From IMG/VR virus record IMGVR_UViG_3300048587_000950, positions 1 to 40,016 of that record: DNA of 40,016 nucleotides; one strand, 5' to 3'. Below, piece after piece: positions 28,015-34,752 of the stretch (position 1 is its first letter; each line of letters begins with the position of its first letter). The DNA comes from a virus. Below the pieces are notes generated by a model. It made no database searches. It worked only from the letters and a program-made list of their open reading frames with translations, and was not told where the DNA came from. Made by a program: the position numbers and the translations under genes.

Positions 28015-28992
28015 ATGGTGGAGTTCGCAGAGGCCCACCGGCAGTGGCAGGCACACTTGGACACGCTCGGCGCCACGACGCCCCGAACGCGCGGCAACTA
28101 CGCGTACGCGGTTCGGGCGGTAGCCAAGCGGGTCCCCTTGCTGGGTCCACCTGCCGACGTGCGGGCGGCGTTGCAGCAGGTGCGGGCCGAACTGCAGGAG
28201 CGGGTGCAGGCCGGGGAGGCGAGTCGGAGCCTGATTCGGCTGACCGTCGCCGCCTTGCGGAGCTTTTATAGCACGCTGGTGGCGCTCGGCACCTACCCGG
28301 AGAACCCGGCGGCGGACTTGTCCAGCACCTCCGTGCCGGACGGTGTGCCGCGCCCGTTGGCGCAGACCGAAGTGAACAAGCTGTTCACGGCCATCGACCC
28401 CAGCACCGCCGAGGGGCTGCAGGACCTGGCCATGGTCTGGCTGTATTACCACTCGCTGCGGAACAGCGAAGTCGCGGAGTTGCGGGTGCATCACGTCCAA
28501 TACTCGCCTGGGGACGAAACGTTCCTGCTCCGGTTTCCGGCCAAGGGGGGTAAGACCCGCGTGGTCACGCTGATCCCCGAGGCGGCCGAGCCGTTGGCGT
28601 TGCACCTGCTGCGCCACTTCGAGCTGCCCACACCCGAGGGCGTGTCGCCCCTGGAGGCGCTGGACCGTGCGCTGAACGGCCCACTGGCCGAGGAGCGGGG
28701 GCCGGTGTTCTGGCACCACGGCAAGCCGATGACTCGGCGGGCGGCGAATCGGCGGTTTGCCGCGCTGCGCGAGGCGGCGCAGCTGGGGGCGCACGTTGTG
28801 CCCCACGCGCTCCGCCACACCTGCGCGACCAACCTGCTGAACGCCGATGTGGACATTCGCACGGTGCAAGAGATCTTGGGGCACTCGTCGCTGCGGCAGA
28901 CCCAGGTGTACACGGCCGTGCTGACCAGCAAGAAGCGGCAAGCCATGGGACGGCTGCCCATTCCCGGAGGCGCGGTCCATGGGAGCCCTTGA
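28015..28992 (+). CDS. Tyrosine recombinase (XerC/D- or integrase-like)
   Basis: 325 aa with N-terminal SAM-like core-binding helices (A-H-R-Q-W-Q-A-H-L-D-T) and a C-terminal catalytic domain. Catalytic residues in order: R149 in S-L-R-N-S-E, Lys in G-K-T-R-V-V, H264-x-x-R267-H268 in H-A-L-R-H, H290 in G-H-S-S and Y299 in Q-V-Y-T. It could integrate the element, or resolve genome multimers. A possible attachment site at 39888 lies 11 kb away. Overlaps the AAA+ gene by 14 bases. Confidence 0.88.
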   Translation: MVEFAEAHRQWQAHLDTLGATTPRTRGNYAYAVRAVAKRVPLLGPPADVRAALQQVRAELQERVQAGEASRSLIRLTVAALRSFYSTLVALGTYPENPAADLSSTSVPDGVPRPLAQTEVNKLFTAIDPSTAEGLQDLAMVWLYYHSLRNSEVAELRVHHVQYSPGDETFLLRFPAKGGKTRVVTLIPEAAEPLALHLLRHFELPTPEGVSPLEALDRALNGPLAEERGPVFWHHGKPMTRRAANRRFAALREAAQLGAHVVPHALRHTCATNLLNADVDIRTVQEILGHSSLRQTQVYTAVLTSKKRQAMGRLPIPGGAVHGSP

Positions 28993-30253
28993 AGTCACGC
29001 TGCAGTTGCTGGGACTCGCCGCACTGGTGGGCGTCGGGTTGTGGTTCATCTCGACCATGCTGGGCACCATTCCGAAGCGCGAACTGGGCAAGCCGTTCCC
29101 CGAGCGCATGGCGTACAACTACCAGTACGCCGCGCACTGCACACCTGTGGCCCAGCGACTGAACCGGGGTGTGGATCAGGCCATGATTCAACACGCCGCC
29201 GCCGAGCTCTTGGCGGCGCTCGACGTGTATGATGAGCCCGACACGCCCGATGTGACTGGCGAGGTGGCCTTCAAGGCGGACGAGCCGCGGACGCTGGCGG
29301 AGTTTGACGGACAACAGCACATCGTCCGCCCGCTGTCTCTGGCGATCAAGGCATTGCCGCCCACCAAGCTGGTCTTGGACCACAAGCTGCTCACGGGTCA
29401 GCCCGGCTTGGGCAAGACCCTGTTGGCCAAAGTGATCGCCAACGACCTGCGCCTCCGGGCGGAGGCCTTGGGGCGGACGCCTCCGGCCTTCGTGGAGACC
29501 TACGCGGCGAACCTGAACGGGGTGGACGCCCTGGACCAGGTGGCACGCCAGCTCGAGCAGACCGGCGGGATCTGGTTCATCGACGAGATCCACGTGCTGA
29601 ACAAAGAGCTGGCCACCAAGCTGTACCTGTTGATGGAGGACGGGCGGTACGCGTTCGAGGGCACTACGACGCCCCGGGCGATGCCGAACGTCATGCTCAT
29701 TGGGGCCACGACCGACTACGGCGGACTGCACGCAGCCTTGAAGCGTCGCTTCGGGGAACCGCTGCACGTGCGCGCGCTCACTCGCGGTGAGTTGCACGCC
29801 ATGCTGCCGAAGTTCGGGATGCCCATTGACGAGGACGCGGCCGAGCTGCTGCTCAGCCGGTGTCATCAGTCTGGCGCCCCCTACGAATTGAAGATCCTGT
29901 TCCGCGAGTGTGCGATTTTTGCCACCGCGGCCGGTGAAGCCACGATTACTCGGGAAGTGGTGGACGACGTGTTGACAACGTACGAGATCGACGAACACGG
30001 CCTGCGCCCGCTGGACCGGGCCGTGATGCGGGCGCTGTTTCAGCGCCCACGGTACCGGGGCAAGGCCCAGGAGTTTATCTGCTACGGCGGGTCCGAATCG
30101 GACGTCTGCGCCGTGGCCCGGTTGGACAAGGTGGAGTTTCAGGAGACCGTTCGGCCCCGACTGCTCAGCCGGGGGTTCTTGGAGGTTCGCGCGGGGGTGG
30201 GCTTGGCCCTGACCCCGCGAGCAGTCACGGAGTACGCCCGGCTCCAGTCGTGA
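28979..30253 (+). CDS. RuvB-like AAA+ ATPase with N-terminal membrane helix
   Basis: 424 aa. Residues 6-28 are a hydrophobic helix (L-L-G-L-A-A-L-V-G-V-G-L-W-F-I) followed by a 100-residue linker. The ATPase core is RuvB-like: D-E-P-R-T-L-A-E-F-D-G-Q, G-Q-P-G-L-G-K-T (140-147), G-I-W-F-I-D-E-I-H (Walker B, 199-205), M-L-I-G-A-T-T-D-Y (sensor 1). The end has a winged-helix pattern, G-L-R-P-L-D-R-A and R-G-F-L-E-V-R-A-G-V-G-L-A-L-T. RuvB drives Holliday junction branch migration; the membrane helix is unusual. Overlaps the recombinase, so the two may act together. Confidence 0.85.
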   Translation: MGALEVTLQLLGLAALVGVGLWFISTMLGTIPKRELGKPFPERMAYNYQYAAHCTPVAQRLNRGVDQAMIQHAAAELLAALDVYDEPDTPDVTGEVAFKADEPRTLAEFDGQQHIVRPLSLAIKALPPTKLVLDHKLLTGQPGLGKTLLAKVIANDLRLRAEALGRTPPAFVETYAANLNGVDALDQVARQLEQTGGIWFIDEIHVLNKELATKLYLLMEDGRYAFEGTTTPRAMPNVMLIGATTDYGGLHAALKRRFGEPLHVRALTRGELHAMLPKFGMPIDEDAAELLLSRCHQSGAPYELKILFRECAIFATAAGEATITREVVDDVLTTYEIDEHGLRPLDRAVMRALFQRPRYRGKAQEFICYGGSESDVCAVARLDKVEFQETVRPRLLSRGFLEVRAGVGLALTPRAVTEYARLQS

Positions 30254-31068
30254 TGCAGGTCCTGAACCTGCAGGCACGCCCCCAGTTGGGCCCTGCCCTC
30301 CACCTCGCACAGCAGCGCCTGGCTTCGGCCATCGGCGCAGGCGTCGAGGTCCTGGCCTTGCCCCTCGCCGCCCTGGACAGTTGGGCCGAGCGGGCGCATG
30401 TGGACATGGTCATTCTGGACATGGCGTCCCTGCCGGGGGCGCAGATCCTGCACGCGGCGGAGCGAGTGCTGGAGCAGTGCCCGTTTACCAGGGTCGTGAT
30501 CGTCGCGGTTCCGCTCAATGGCGGCGACGACCCGGAAGTGCTGTTCACCCTGGGAGCAGTTGGGGCGTGGAAGGTGGTGTCCGGCGCCGACGCGTTGCGC
30601 CCCGAATGGTGGGTGGAGACCTGGAGTGCGGCCTTGGACGCCCACGTCAGCCGGGACTTTCGTCGCCTCGTTGAGCAGCGCTTGCCGGACACACTGGGCG
30701 CGGGCGTTGTGGCCCGCCTGGCCGAGCACGCCCACGTCCCCACCGTTAGCGGGGTGGCAGATCGGATGATCCGAGTGCCGGGGCTCACGCTGGCGAGCAA
30801 ACGCCGACGCCTCTGGGAGCTGTGTCAGCAGTACGGCCTGCCTGCACCAGAGAGTGTGCACGACGCCCTGCGCTTGCGGCTGCTGAAGGAGCTGTGTCAG
30901 CGCGAATGGCCGCCGCCCAGGGCCGCAGTGTTCATGGGGTACCAAACTCCTCGGAACATGGCCCGCTCCGTGAAGCAACGATACGGGGTCACCTTGGCAC
31001 AAGTGAAGGCCTTGGCGCCAGGGGAACCCGGCTGGCACGTGTTGCCGGAATTGTGGGACGCGGCGTAG
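30253..31068 (+). CDS. Receiver-like N-terminus plus AraC-type HTH protein
   Basis: 271 aa (a GTG at 30250 is an alternative start). Residues 35-100 show the layout of a response-regulator receiver fold (D-M-V-I-L-D-M-A-S-L-P-G, V-V-I-V-A-V-P-L), but the usual phospho-Asp context is altered. The C-terminal part R-L-R-L-L-K-E-L-C-Q-R-E-W then G-Y-Q-T-P-R-N-M-A-R-S-V-K-Q-R-Y-G-V-T is AraC-like HTH. A transcriptional regulator, perhaps of the upstream recombination genes, is likely. Ends just before a strong terminator. Confidence 0.55.
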   Translation: MQVLNLQARPQLGPALHLAQQRLASAIGAGVEVLALPLAALDSWAERAHVDMVILDMASLPGAQILHAAERVLEQCPFTRVVIVAVPLNGGDDPEVLFTLGAVGAWKVVSGADALRPEWWVETWSAALDAHVSRDFRRLVEQRLPDTLGAGVVARLAEHAHVPTVSGVADRMIRVPGLTLASKRRRLWELCQQYGLPAPESVHDALRLRLLKELCQREWPPPRAAVFMGYQTPRNMARSVKQRYGVTLAQVKALAPGEPGWHVLPELWDAA

Positions 31069-31080
31069 CACCAATATTGG

Positions 31081-31115
31081 GGGAAGCGGCTGCGCGCCGC
31101 TTCCTCTTTTTTTTT
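31081..31115 (+). terminator. Strong intrinsic terminator
   Basis: GGAAGCGGC (31082-31090), five-base loop, GCCGCTTCC (31096-31104), then TC and nine Ts. The clearest terminator in the window; ends the recombinase-ATPase-regulator operon. Confidence 0.9.
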
Positions 31116-31130
31116 CTGTGCAGGGCACAT

Positions 31131-31247
31131 CGATTAGCCCTCGTCTGCCCCCGCGCAACGACCGGTAGAGGCCACCCGTGTGTGTCCCTACCCTGGCTCC
31201 GCCGAGAGCTACTCACAGCGGCGCGCTGCGTCCCGATTAGCCCTCGT
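31131..31247. repeat. 14-bp direct repeat pair
   Basis: CGATTAGCCCTCGT occurs at 31131-31144 and 31234-31247, 103 bases apart. Six more bases match with two differences. Possible regulator or replication protein binding sites. Confidence 0.55.
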
Positions 31248-31330
31248 GTACCCTGGCGCACGGTCCACCTGCCCTGGTCGGTGTTGGTAGTACTCGTGGA
31301 TGCGCGCGGAGTCACTCAGGGCGTCGACAC

Positions 31331-31351
31331 GTAACGACACTTAACGACCAC
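31331..31351. repeat. Short tandem TAACGAC repeat
   Basis: GTAACGACAC followed immediately by TTAACGACCA, a ten-base tandem pair. Similar to small iterons but only two copies. Confidence 0.4.
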
Positions 31352-31414
31352 TCCCCAAGTCGGCCTCTAGGCGAACCAAGATGGTGTATTGCGCACCCAG
31401 GTGTTGACGCATCT

Positions 31415-32152
31415 TTGGGGCACACCCTTCTTGGAGGCTGTATTTCATCTGTTGCCCTTGGTGCGACGCTCGTGCCCCGCCTCGATCGTGTTGCCCGCCA
31501 TGCCTGCAGGATCTCTACCCGCAATTGTCGTTTCATCATCGGGCTGCAAGGCCCCGCCGAGTGGGAACAACACGGCCGCGTGGCCGCGTACCTGGCGTAC
31601 GTCGCGTTGGGCGGCGACCCGGAAACCCCCGCCGCCTTCGACTGGGAGCACCCGGAGCTGTTGCAGCGCACCCTGCATGAGCTGCGACGGCTCACCCTCG
31701 GGGACCAGTCCGATTTCGTAGACGTGCACCGCCGCAACTCTAACCGCAAGTCGGGGGTCTACAACGACGCGTTGTGCTGGGACGCGTGGCGCTGTGCTGC
31801 CGACGAGCTGCTGACCGCGAACGAGTCGCGGACCGCGCCCGTCCAAGAGTACCTCGGAGCGGATGATGCCGCGGCGGCGCTGGACCTCGCGACGGCTCAG
31901 TCGGAACTGCTGACCACCCTGGAACACGCCCTGCCCCCGCGCGAGTACAACTGGTTGGTCCGCCGGTTCTGCCTCGGCGTGGGCCAGCAGGAGCTGGCCG
32001 ACGAATTGATCGCGAACACGCCGCGATACCAAGGCCCAGGCGGCCGCGAACGCGCGATCAACTACATCAATGTGGTCATCTGCCGGGCCAAGCAGCACGC
32101 GCGCGAAGCCTTGGGCTCTCGGTGGGCCGCCCTGGCCGATGGGATGGTCTGA
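31415..32152 (+). CDS. Sigma factor-like protein (region 4 HTH)
   Basis: Up to 245 aa; start unclear (TTG 31415 is the longest reading, GTG 31472 is an alternative, and no clear SD precedes either). The C-terminal part E-L-L-T-T-L-E-H-A-L-P-P-R-E-Y-N-W-L-V, R-F-C-L-G-V-G-Q-Q-E-L-A-D-E-L matches the sigma70 region 4 'L-P-x-R-E-x-x-x-x' and 'G-x-x-x-x-E-I-A' layout, followed by a basic helix (V-I-C-R-A-K-Q-H-A-R-E-A-L). An insert lies where the recognition helix starts. It may recognise the TAAGGT promoters. A generic HTH protein is the alternative. Confidence 0.5.
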   Translation: MGHTLLGGCISSVALGATLVPRLDRVARHACRISTRNCRFIIGLQGPAEWEQHGRVAAYLAYVALGGDPETPAAFDWEHPELLQRTLHELRRLTLGDQSDFVDVHRRNSNRKSGVYNDALCWDAWRCAADELLTANESRTAPVQEYLGADDAAAALDLATAQSELLTTLEHALPPREYNWLVRRFCLGVGQQELADELIANTPRYQGPGGRERAINYINVVICRAKQHAREALGSRWAALADGMV

Positions 32153-32358
32153 TGATTCTCCGCCTCTTGCCGTTTGAGGACGACGGGCTGGTGAACGTGG
32201 CGTTGCACCCGGCCTACCCGTTCGCGGAGCTGGTGGACCTGCTGAACGGGGGTGTGGAGTTCGAGACCCCCGTGGAGCTGGTCGCGGCGGACGGTGCGGA
32301 GCTCTACGTGGACTTTGCGGACTATCGGGCCGTGAGCGTGGAGGACACATGCCTCTGA
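32152..32358 (+). CDS. Unknown 68-aa protein
   Basis: ATG overlaps the previous TGA by one base. L-R-L-L-P-F-E-D-D-G-L-V-N-V-A-L, F-A-E-L-V-D-L-L-N-G-G-V-E-F and D-F-A-D-Y-R-A-V-S-V-E. An acidic small protein between the sigma-like gene and the nuclease. Its end overlaps the nuclease start by ten bases. Function unknown. Confidence 0.5.
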   Translation: MILRLLPFEDDGLVNVALHPAYPFAELVDLLNGGVEFETPVELVAADGAELYVDFADYRAVSVEDTCL

Positions 32359-33353
32359 TCGGCTACACGTGCCCTCCTGCCGGGGTCGAGCCGGGGCGCA
32401 CCAACGCGGTCGAGCACTGCTTGACCGAATGCGTCCAGCCCTGCACCACGCCCCCGCTGTTGGCGGCGATGTATAAGGCGGACGTGGAGAACTACCACCA
32501 GGGCGATTACATCAGCGCAAGCATGATGGCCGGGTCGGGCTGTGCCCGGCAGGTGATGTTCGAGCGGTTCAAGGACTTCCACGAAGTGCCGACACGTCGG
32601 TACTGGGCGTTCCGAGGTACCCACGCCCACGCCATCGTGGAGGGTGCGCAGGACTTGATCGCGCAGTACGGCTGGCTGCAAGAGATTCGGATGGCCACGG
32701 AGTTGACGTACGATCTGCCGCAGCCCGTGTTCGAGAACGGCGTGTGGACCGGCGACTTTGATTCCACCCAAGACCTGATCATCAAGGTCCGGGGCACGTG
32801 TGACGCGTATAACCCGTTGCGGGGTCCGGACTTGGTGGACTGTAAGTCGATGGCGGACAAGAAGGTCGACATGATGATCAAGGGGTCCACCCCCGGCACG
32901 TACAGCAAGAACCTGCAGGACAGCTGGGTGGCCCAGCTCAACATTTACCGGTACCTGATCAGCAAGACCCCGGTGCCTGCCGAGGTGCACGCGGCGTACG
33001 CGTCCTTCGGGCTGCCTGCGCTCACGGATCCGTTGTTCCCGGCCCCGGAGCGGTTGTTCATCCAGGGCATTGCGATGATGTCGCACCCGGTGAGCGGGTC
33101 GCGGCTGGCCCACAAGCAGTACGGCAAGTACACGATCTACGACATCGACCACGTGCCGGTGTGGTCGCTGCAGGACATTGAAGACTTCATCCGGCCGCAG
33201 GCGCTGATGTGGTACAAGGCGCTGAACATGAAGCAGACCCCGCCGGTGGTCCCGAAGGACAAGGACTGGCTGTGCCGGAGCTGCGCATTTGAGGGAAAAG
33301 ACTGCTTCCCCGCGGACGAGCGCGGCCAGGAAGCCCCCTTCCCCGGGCCGTAA
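32349..33353 (+). CDS. Cas4/RecB-like Fe-S PD-(D/E)XK nuclease
   Basis: 334 aa. Key elements: C65 in G-C-A-R-Q, the nuclease core G-T-C-D-A-Y-N-P followed by L-V-D-C-K-S-M (D-x-K motif), Q-L-N-I-Y-R-Y (QxxxY motif), and C309-x-x-C312 with C319 in C-R-S-C-A-F-E-G-K-D-C. This one-plus-three cysteine layout binds an Fe-S cluster in Cas4 and AddB nucleases. Phage Cas4-like proteins act in recombination or end processing, and some capture spacers for host CRISPR arrays; no CRISPR array is present here. The stop TAA starts a TAAGGT motif. Confidence 0.87.
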   Translation: MPLIGYTCPPAGVEPGRTNAVEHCLTECVQPCTTPPLLAAMYKADVENYHQGDYISASMMAGSGCARQVMFERFKDFHEVPTRRYWAFRGTHAHAIVEGAQDLIAQYGWLQEIRMATELTYDLPQPVFENGVWTGDFDSTQDLIIKVRGTCDAYNPLRGPDLVDCKSMADKKVDMMIKGSTPGTYSKNLQDSWVAQLNIYRYLISKTPVPAEVHAAYASFGLPALTDPLFPAPERLFIQGIAMMSHPVSGSRLAHKQYGKYTIYDIDHVPVWSLQDIEDFIRPQALMWYKALNMKQTPPVVPKDKDWLCRSCAFEGKDCFPADERGQEAPFPGP

Positions 33354-33376
33354 GGTTTTCGTCCGCTCGTCGAATA
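33351..33376 (+). promoter_or_regulatory. Candidate sigma28-like promoter
   Basis: TAAGGT (33351-33356), 12 bases, GTCGAATA (33369-33376), identical spacing to 12155 and 17780. Drives the gene at 33407 and probably the SSB-like gene. Confidence 0.5.
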
Positions 33377-33408
33377 GGGTTGCACCGCTTACTGGAGCGC
33401 AACCCTAT
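33374..33408. repeat. 10-bp inverted repeat bracketing the ribosome binding site
   Basis: Perfect complementary arms at 33374-33383 and 33399-33408 flank 15 bases that contain TGGAG. The right arm includes the first two bases of the ATG at 33407, the left arm overlaps the -10. Either an operator or, on longer transcripts, an RNA hairpin controlling translation. Confidence 0.6.
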
Positions 33409-33808
33409 GACGAGCAATCTCTCAGACGCTTTCACCTCCGCCTACACGCTGGCCTACACGGCCCGCGTGGCGCAGGGGAACGTCGTCGGAGAAGGCTCAG
33501 CGCCCTTCCGAGCGGTGTTCAGCGCGCTGGTGGCTGGGGCCCAGCGATGGGCGGACACCCTGAGCGATCGGCACACCGACCGGTACGAGCTGTTGACGGT
33601 CTCTCCGATCACCCCCTCACCCAGTTTGGAAATTTCCCACCCGCTGGGCTTGGCTCATCAGGTGGAGCGCGCGCTGCACAACTTCCAGATCCTGCTCGCA
33701 GCGTTGCGGATCCCCTACCTGGACGATCCGCTGACGCTCGCAGTGTTGACAGAGGTGCAGCGGGAGGCTGCGCACCTGTCCCGGACGCTTTCTGCCCAGA
33801 TGGGCTAA
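33407..33808 (+). CDS. Unknown 133-aa helical protein
   Basis: ATG 33407 lies at the end of the inverted repeat with GGAG in its loop. Almost entirely helical (S-D-A-F-T-S-A-Y-T-L-A-Y-T-A-R-V, F-R-A-V-F-S-A-L-V-A-G-A-Q-R-W, H-Q-V-E-R-A-L-H-N-F-Q-I-L-L-A-A-L). Placement between the nuclease and the SSB-like gene suggests a DNA-metabolism role. No family recognised. Confidence 0.55.
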   Translation: MTSNLSDAFTSAYTLAYTARVAQGNVVGEGSAPFRAVFSALVAGAQRWADTLSDRHTDRYELLTVSPITPSPSLEISHPLGLAHQVERALHNFQILLAALRIPYLDDPLTLAVLTEVQREAAHLSRTLSAQMG

Positions 33809-33831
33809 ACCACTTTTTCAGCGAGCAAACT

Positions 33832-34332
33832 ATGGCGAAGACTCTGCGCTTTCGGGTGCACAACTGCAAGGCTGTCAGCAAGAACTCCCTGATGGTGTTC
33901 GATCTGGCGATCGGCTATCAGGACGAGGACACGTTCGTGGGCGTCGTGGACGTGCGCGGCTGCTGGCTCAAGCAGAAGAACGACGGCTCCGGCAACTACG
34001 TGTCGTTCCCCTCGAAGCAGCGCTTTACGCGGGACGGTGAAGCGGTGAAGGACGACAACGGGTACAACGTCTACGACAACATCGTGGATCTGTACCTCGA
34101 ACTGGGGGCCAATCCCGACAAGGCAGACAAGCGGGCGCCGACCAAGGCGGCCTGGGCCTTTCGGAAGTGGCTGATCGACGAGGCCACGAAGATGTACAAG
34201 GAGCTGGGGGCCTCGGCTCCGGCCGCGGCCGCTCCGGCGGCGAAGCCTGCCAGCAAGCCCGCGAGCAAGCCTGCCCCGGCGCCCATGCCGGATGCGGATG
34301 ATGACGACGGGGACGGCGGCTACCCCTTCTGA
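33832..34332 (+). CDS. SSB- or SpoVG-like protein with acidic YPF tail
   Basis: 166 aa. Beta-rich core (K-T-L-R-F-R-V-H-N-C-K-A-V, D-L-A-I-G-Y-Q-D-E-D-T-F-V-G-V-V-D-V-R-G-C-W, then Y-V-S-F-P-S-K-Q-R-F) with the 'V-x-F-P-S' segment typical of SpoVG-like domains. An Ala/Pro/Lys linker leads to D-D-D-D-G-D-G-G-Y-P-F at the C-terminus, which looks like the partner-binding tip of single-stranded DNA-binding proteins. Proposed role: ssDNA binding in phage replication. A canonical OB-fold was not confirmed. Confidence 0.6.
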   Translation: MAKTLRFRVHNCKAVSKNSLMVFDLAIGYQDEDTFVGVVDVRGCWLKQKNDGSGNYVSFPSKQRFTRDGEAVKDDNGYNVYDNIVDLYLELGANPDKADKRAPTKAAWAFRKWLIDEATKMYKELGASAPAAAAPAAKPASKPASKPAPAPMPDADDDDGDGGYPF

Positions 34333-34673
34333 TGACGGACCGACCGGCACTGAGCTACGCCGCGGTGGCGGTCACCCTGGAGCTCTCCCGGCTGCGCAGC
34401 AGCTTGCGGGTCGGGATGGCTCTGGTCCAGCGGTTCCCCCAGGAAGACGACTGGTGGGCGCTGCTGGACGACCCCGAGATCATTGACAGTTTGAACGCCC
34501 TGGCGGAAGTGGTGAACGACATGCGCGTGGATACGGCTGAGGCCACCACGGCAGAAGAAGTGGCTGCAGGAGTGGCTGCGCACCATGACCGGGCGGTAGA
34601 AGCGGTGAGTTTGGTGGCGGAGGTGTTGGGCGTGCCGAGTGAGGATCTCTTGGCCGTGCTGGCCGAAGCCTAA
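34332..34673 (+). CDS. Unknown 113-aa helical protein
   Basis: ATG overlaps the previous TGA by one base. Y-A-A-V-A-V-T-L-E-L-S-R-L-R-S-S-L-R-V-G-M-A-L-V-Q-R, then A-L-A-E-V-V-N-D-M-R and a helical C-terminus A-V-E-A-V-S-L-V-A-E-V-L-G-V. It may be a partner of the SSB-like protein. Not recognised. Confidence 0.5.
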   Translation: MTDRPALSYAAVAVTLELSRLRSSLRVGMALVQRFPQEDDWWALLDDPEIIDSLNALAEVVNDMRVDTAEATTAEEVAAGVAAHHDRAVEAVSLVAEVLGVPSEDLLAVLAEA

Positions 34674-34679
34674 GCCGTC

Positions 34680-34737
34680 GTAGGACTAACCACACAATCG
34701 AAAACTCGTGGTGGGGTCGACCTACTGATCCCACTAC
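34680..34737 (+). promoter_or_regulatory. Leader of the RNR gene with alternative stems
   Basis: In the 79 bases before the RNR, ACCAC (34689-34693) can pair with GTGGT (34708-34712), with GTAGG (34680-34684) pairing with CCTAC (34721-34725). Alternatively GTGGTGGG (34708-34715) can pair with CCCACTAC (34730-34737), eight pairs with one G-U. The folds are mutually exclusive. It is too short for a B12 riboswitch. Ribosome binding site GAGGG precedes ATG 34753. Confidence 0.35.
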
Positions 34738-34752
34738 TCACTGAGGGTTTGC

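Larger units (their letters stand above)
31116..31414. other. Non-coding region with direct repeats
   Basis: About 300 bases without a convincing gene. It contains a 14-bp direct repeat CGATTAGCCCTCGT (31131-31144 and 31234-31247, followed by similar TGCCC/TACCC) and a short tandem pair T-A-A-C-G-A-C at 31332 and 31342. It could be a promoter/operator region for the sigma-like gene or a replication or protein-binding locus; no canonical promoter is visible. Confidence 0.45.

Noticed and set aside
31389-31721. Alternative frame overlapping the sigma-like gene
   Set aside because: Its translation is Ser/Pro/Arg-rich without motifs, whereas the other frame shows an HTH pattern and normal codon use.
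34674-34752. B12 riboswitch before the B12-dependent RNR
   Set aside because: The leader is only 79 bases; cobalamin riboswitches are about 200 bases and the B12-box motif is not visible.
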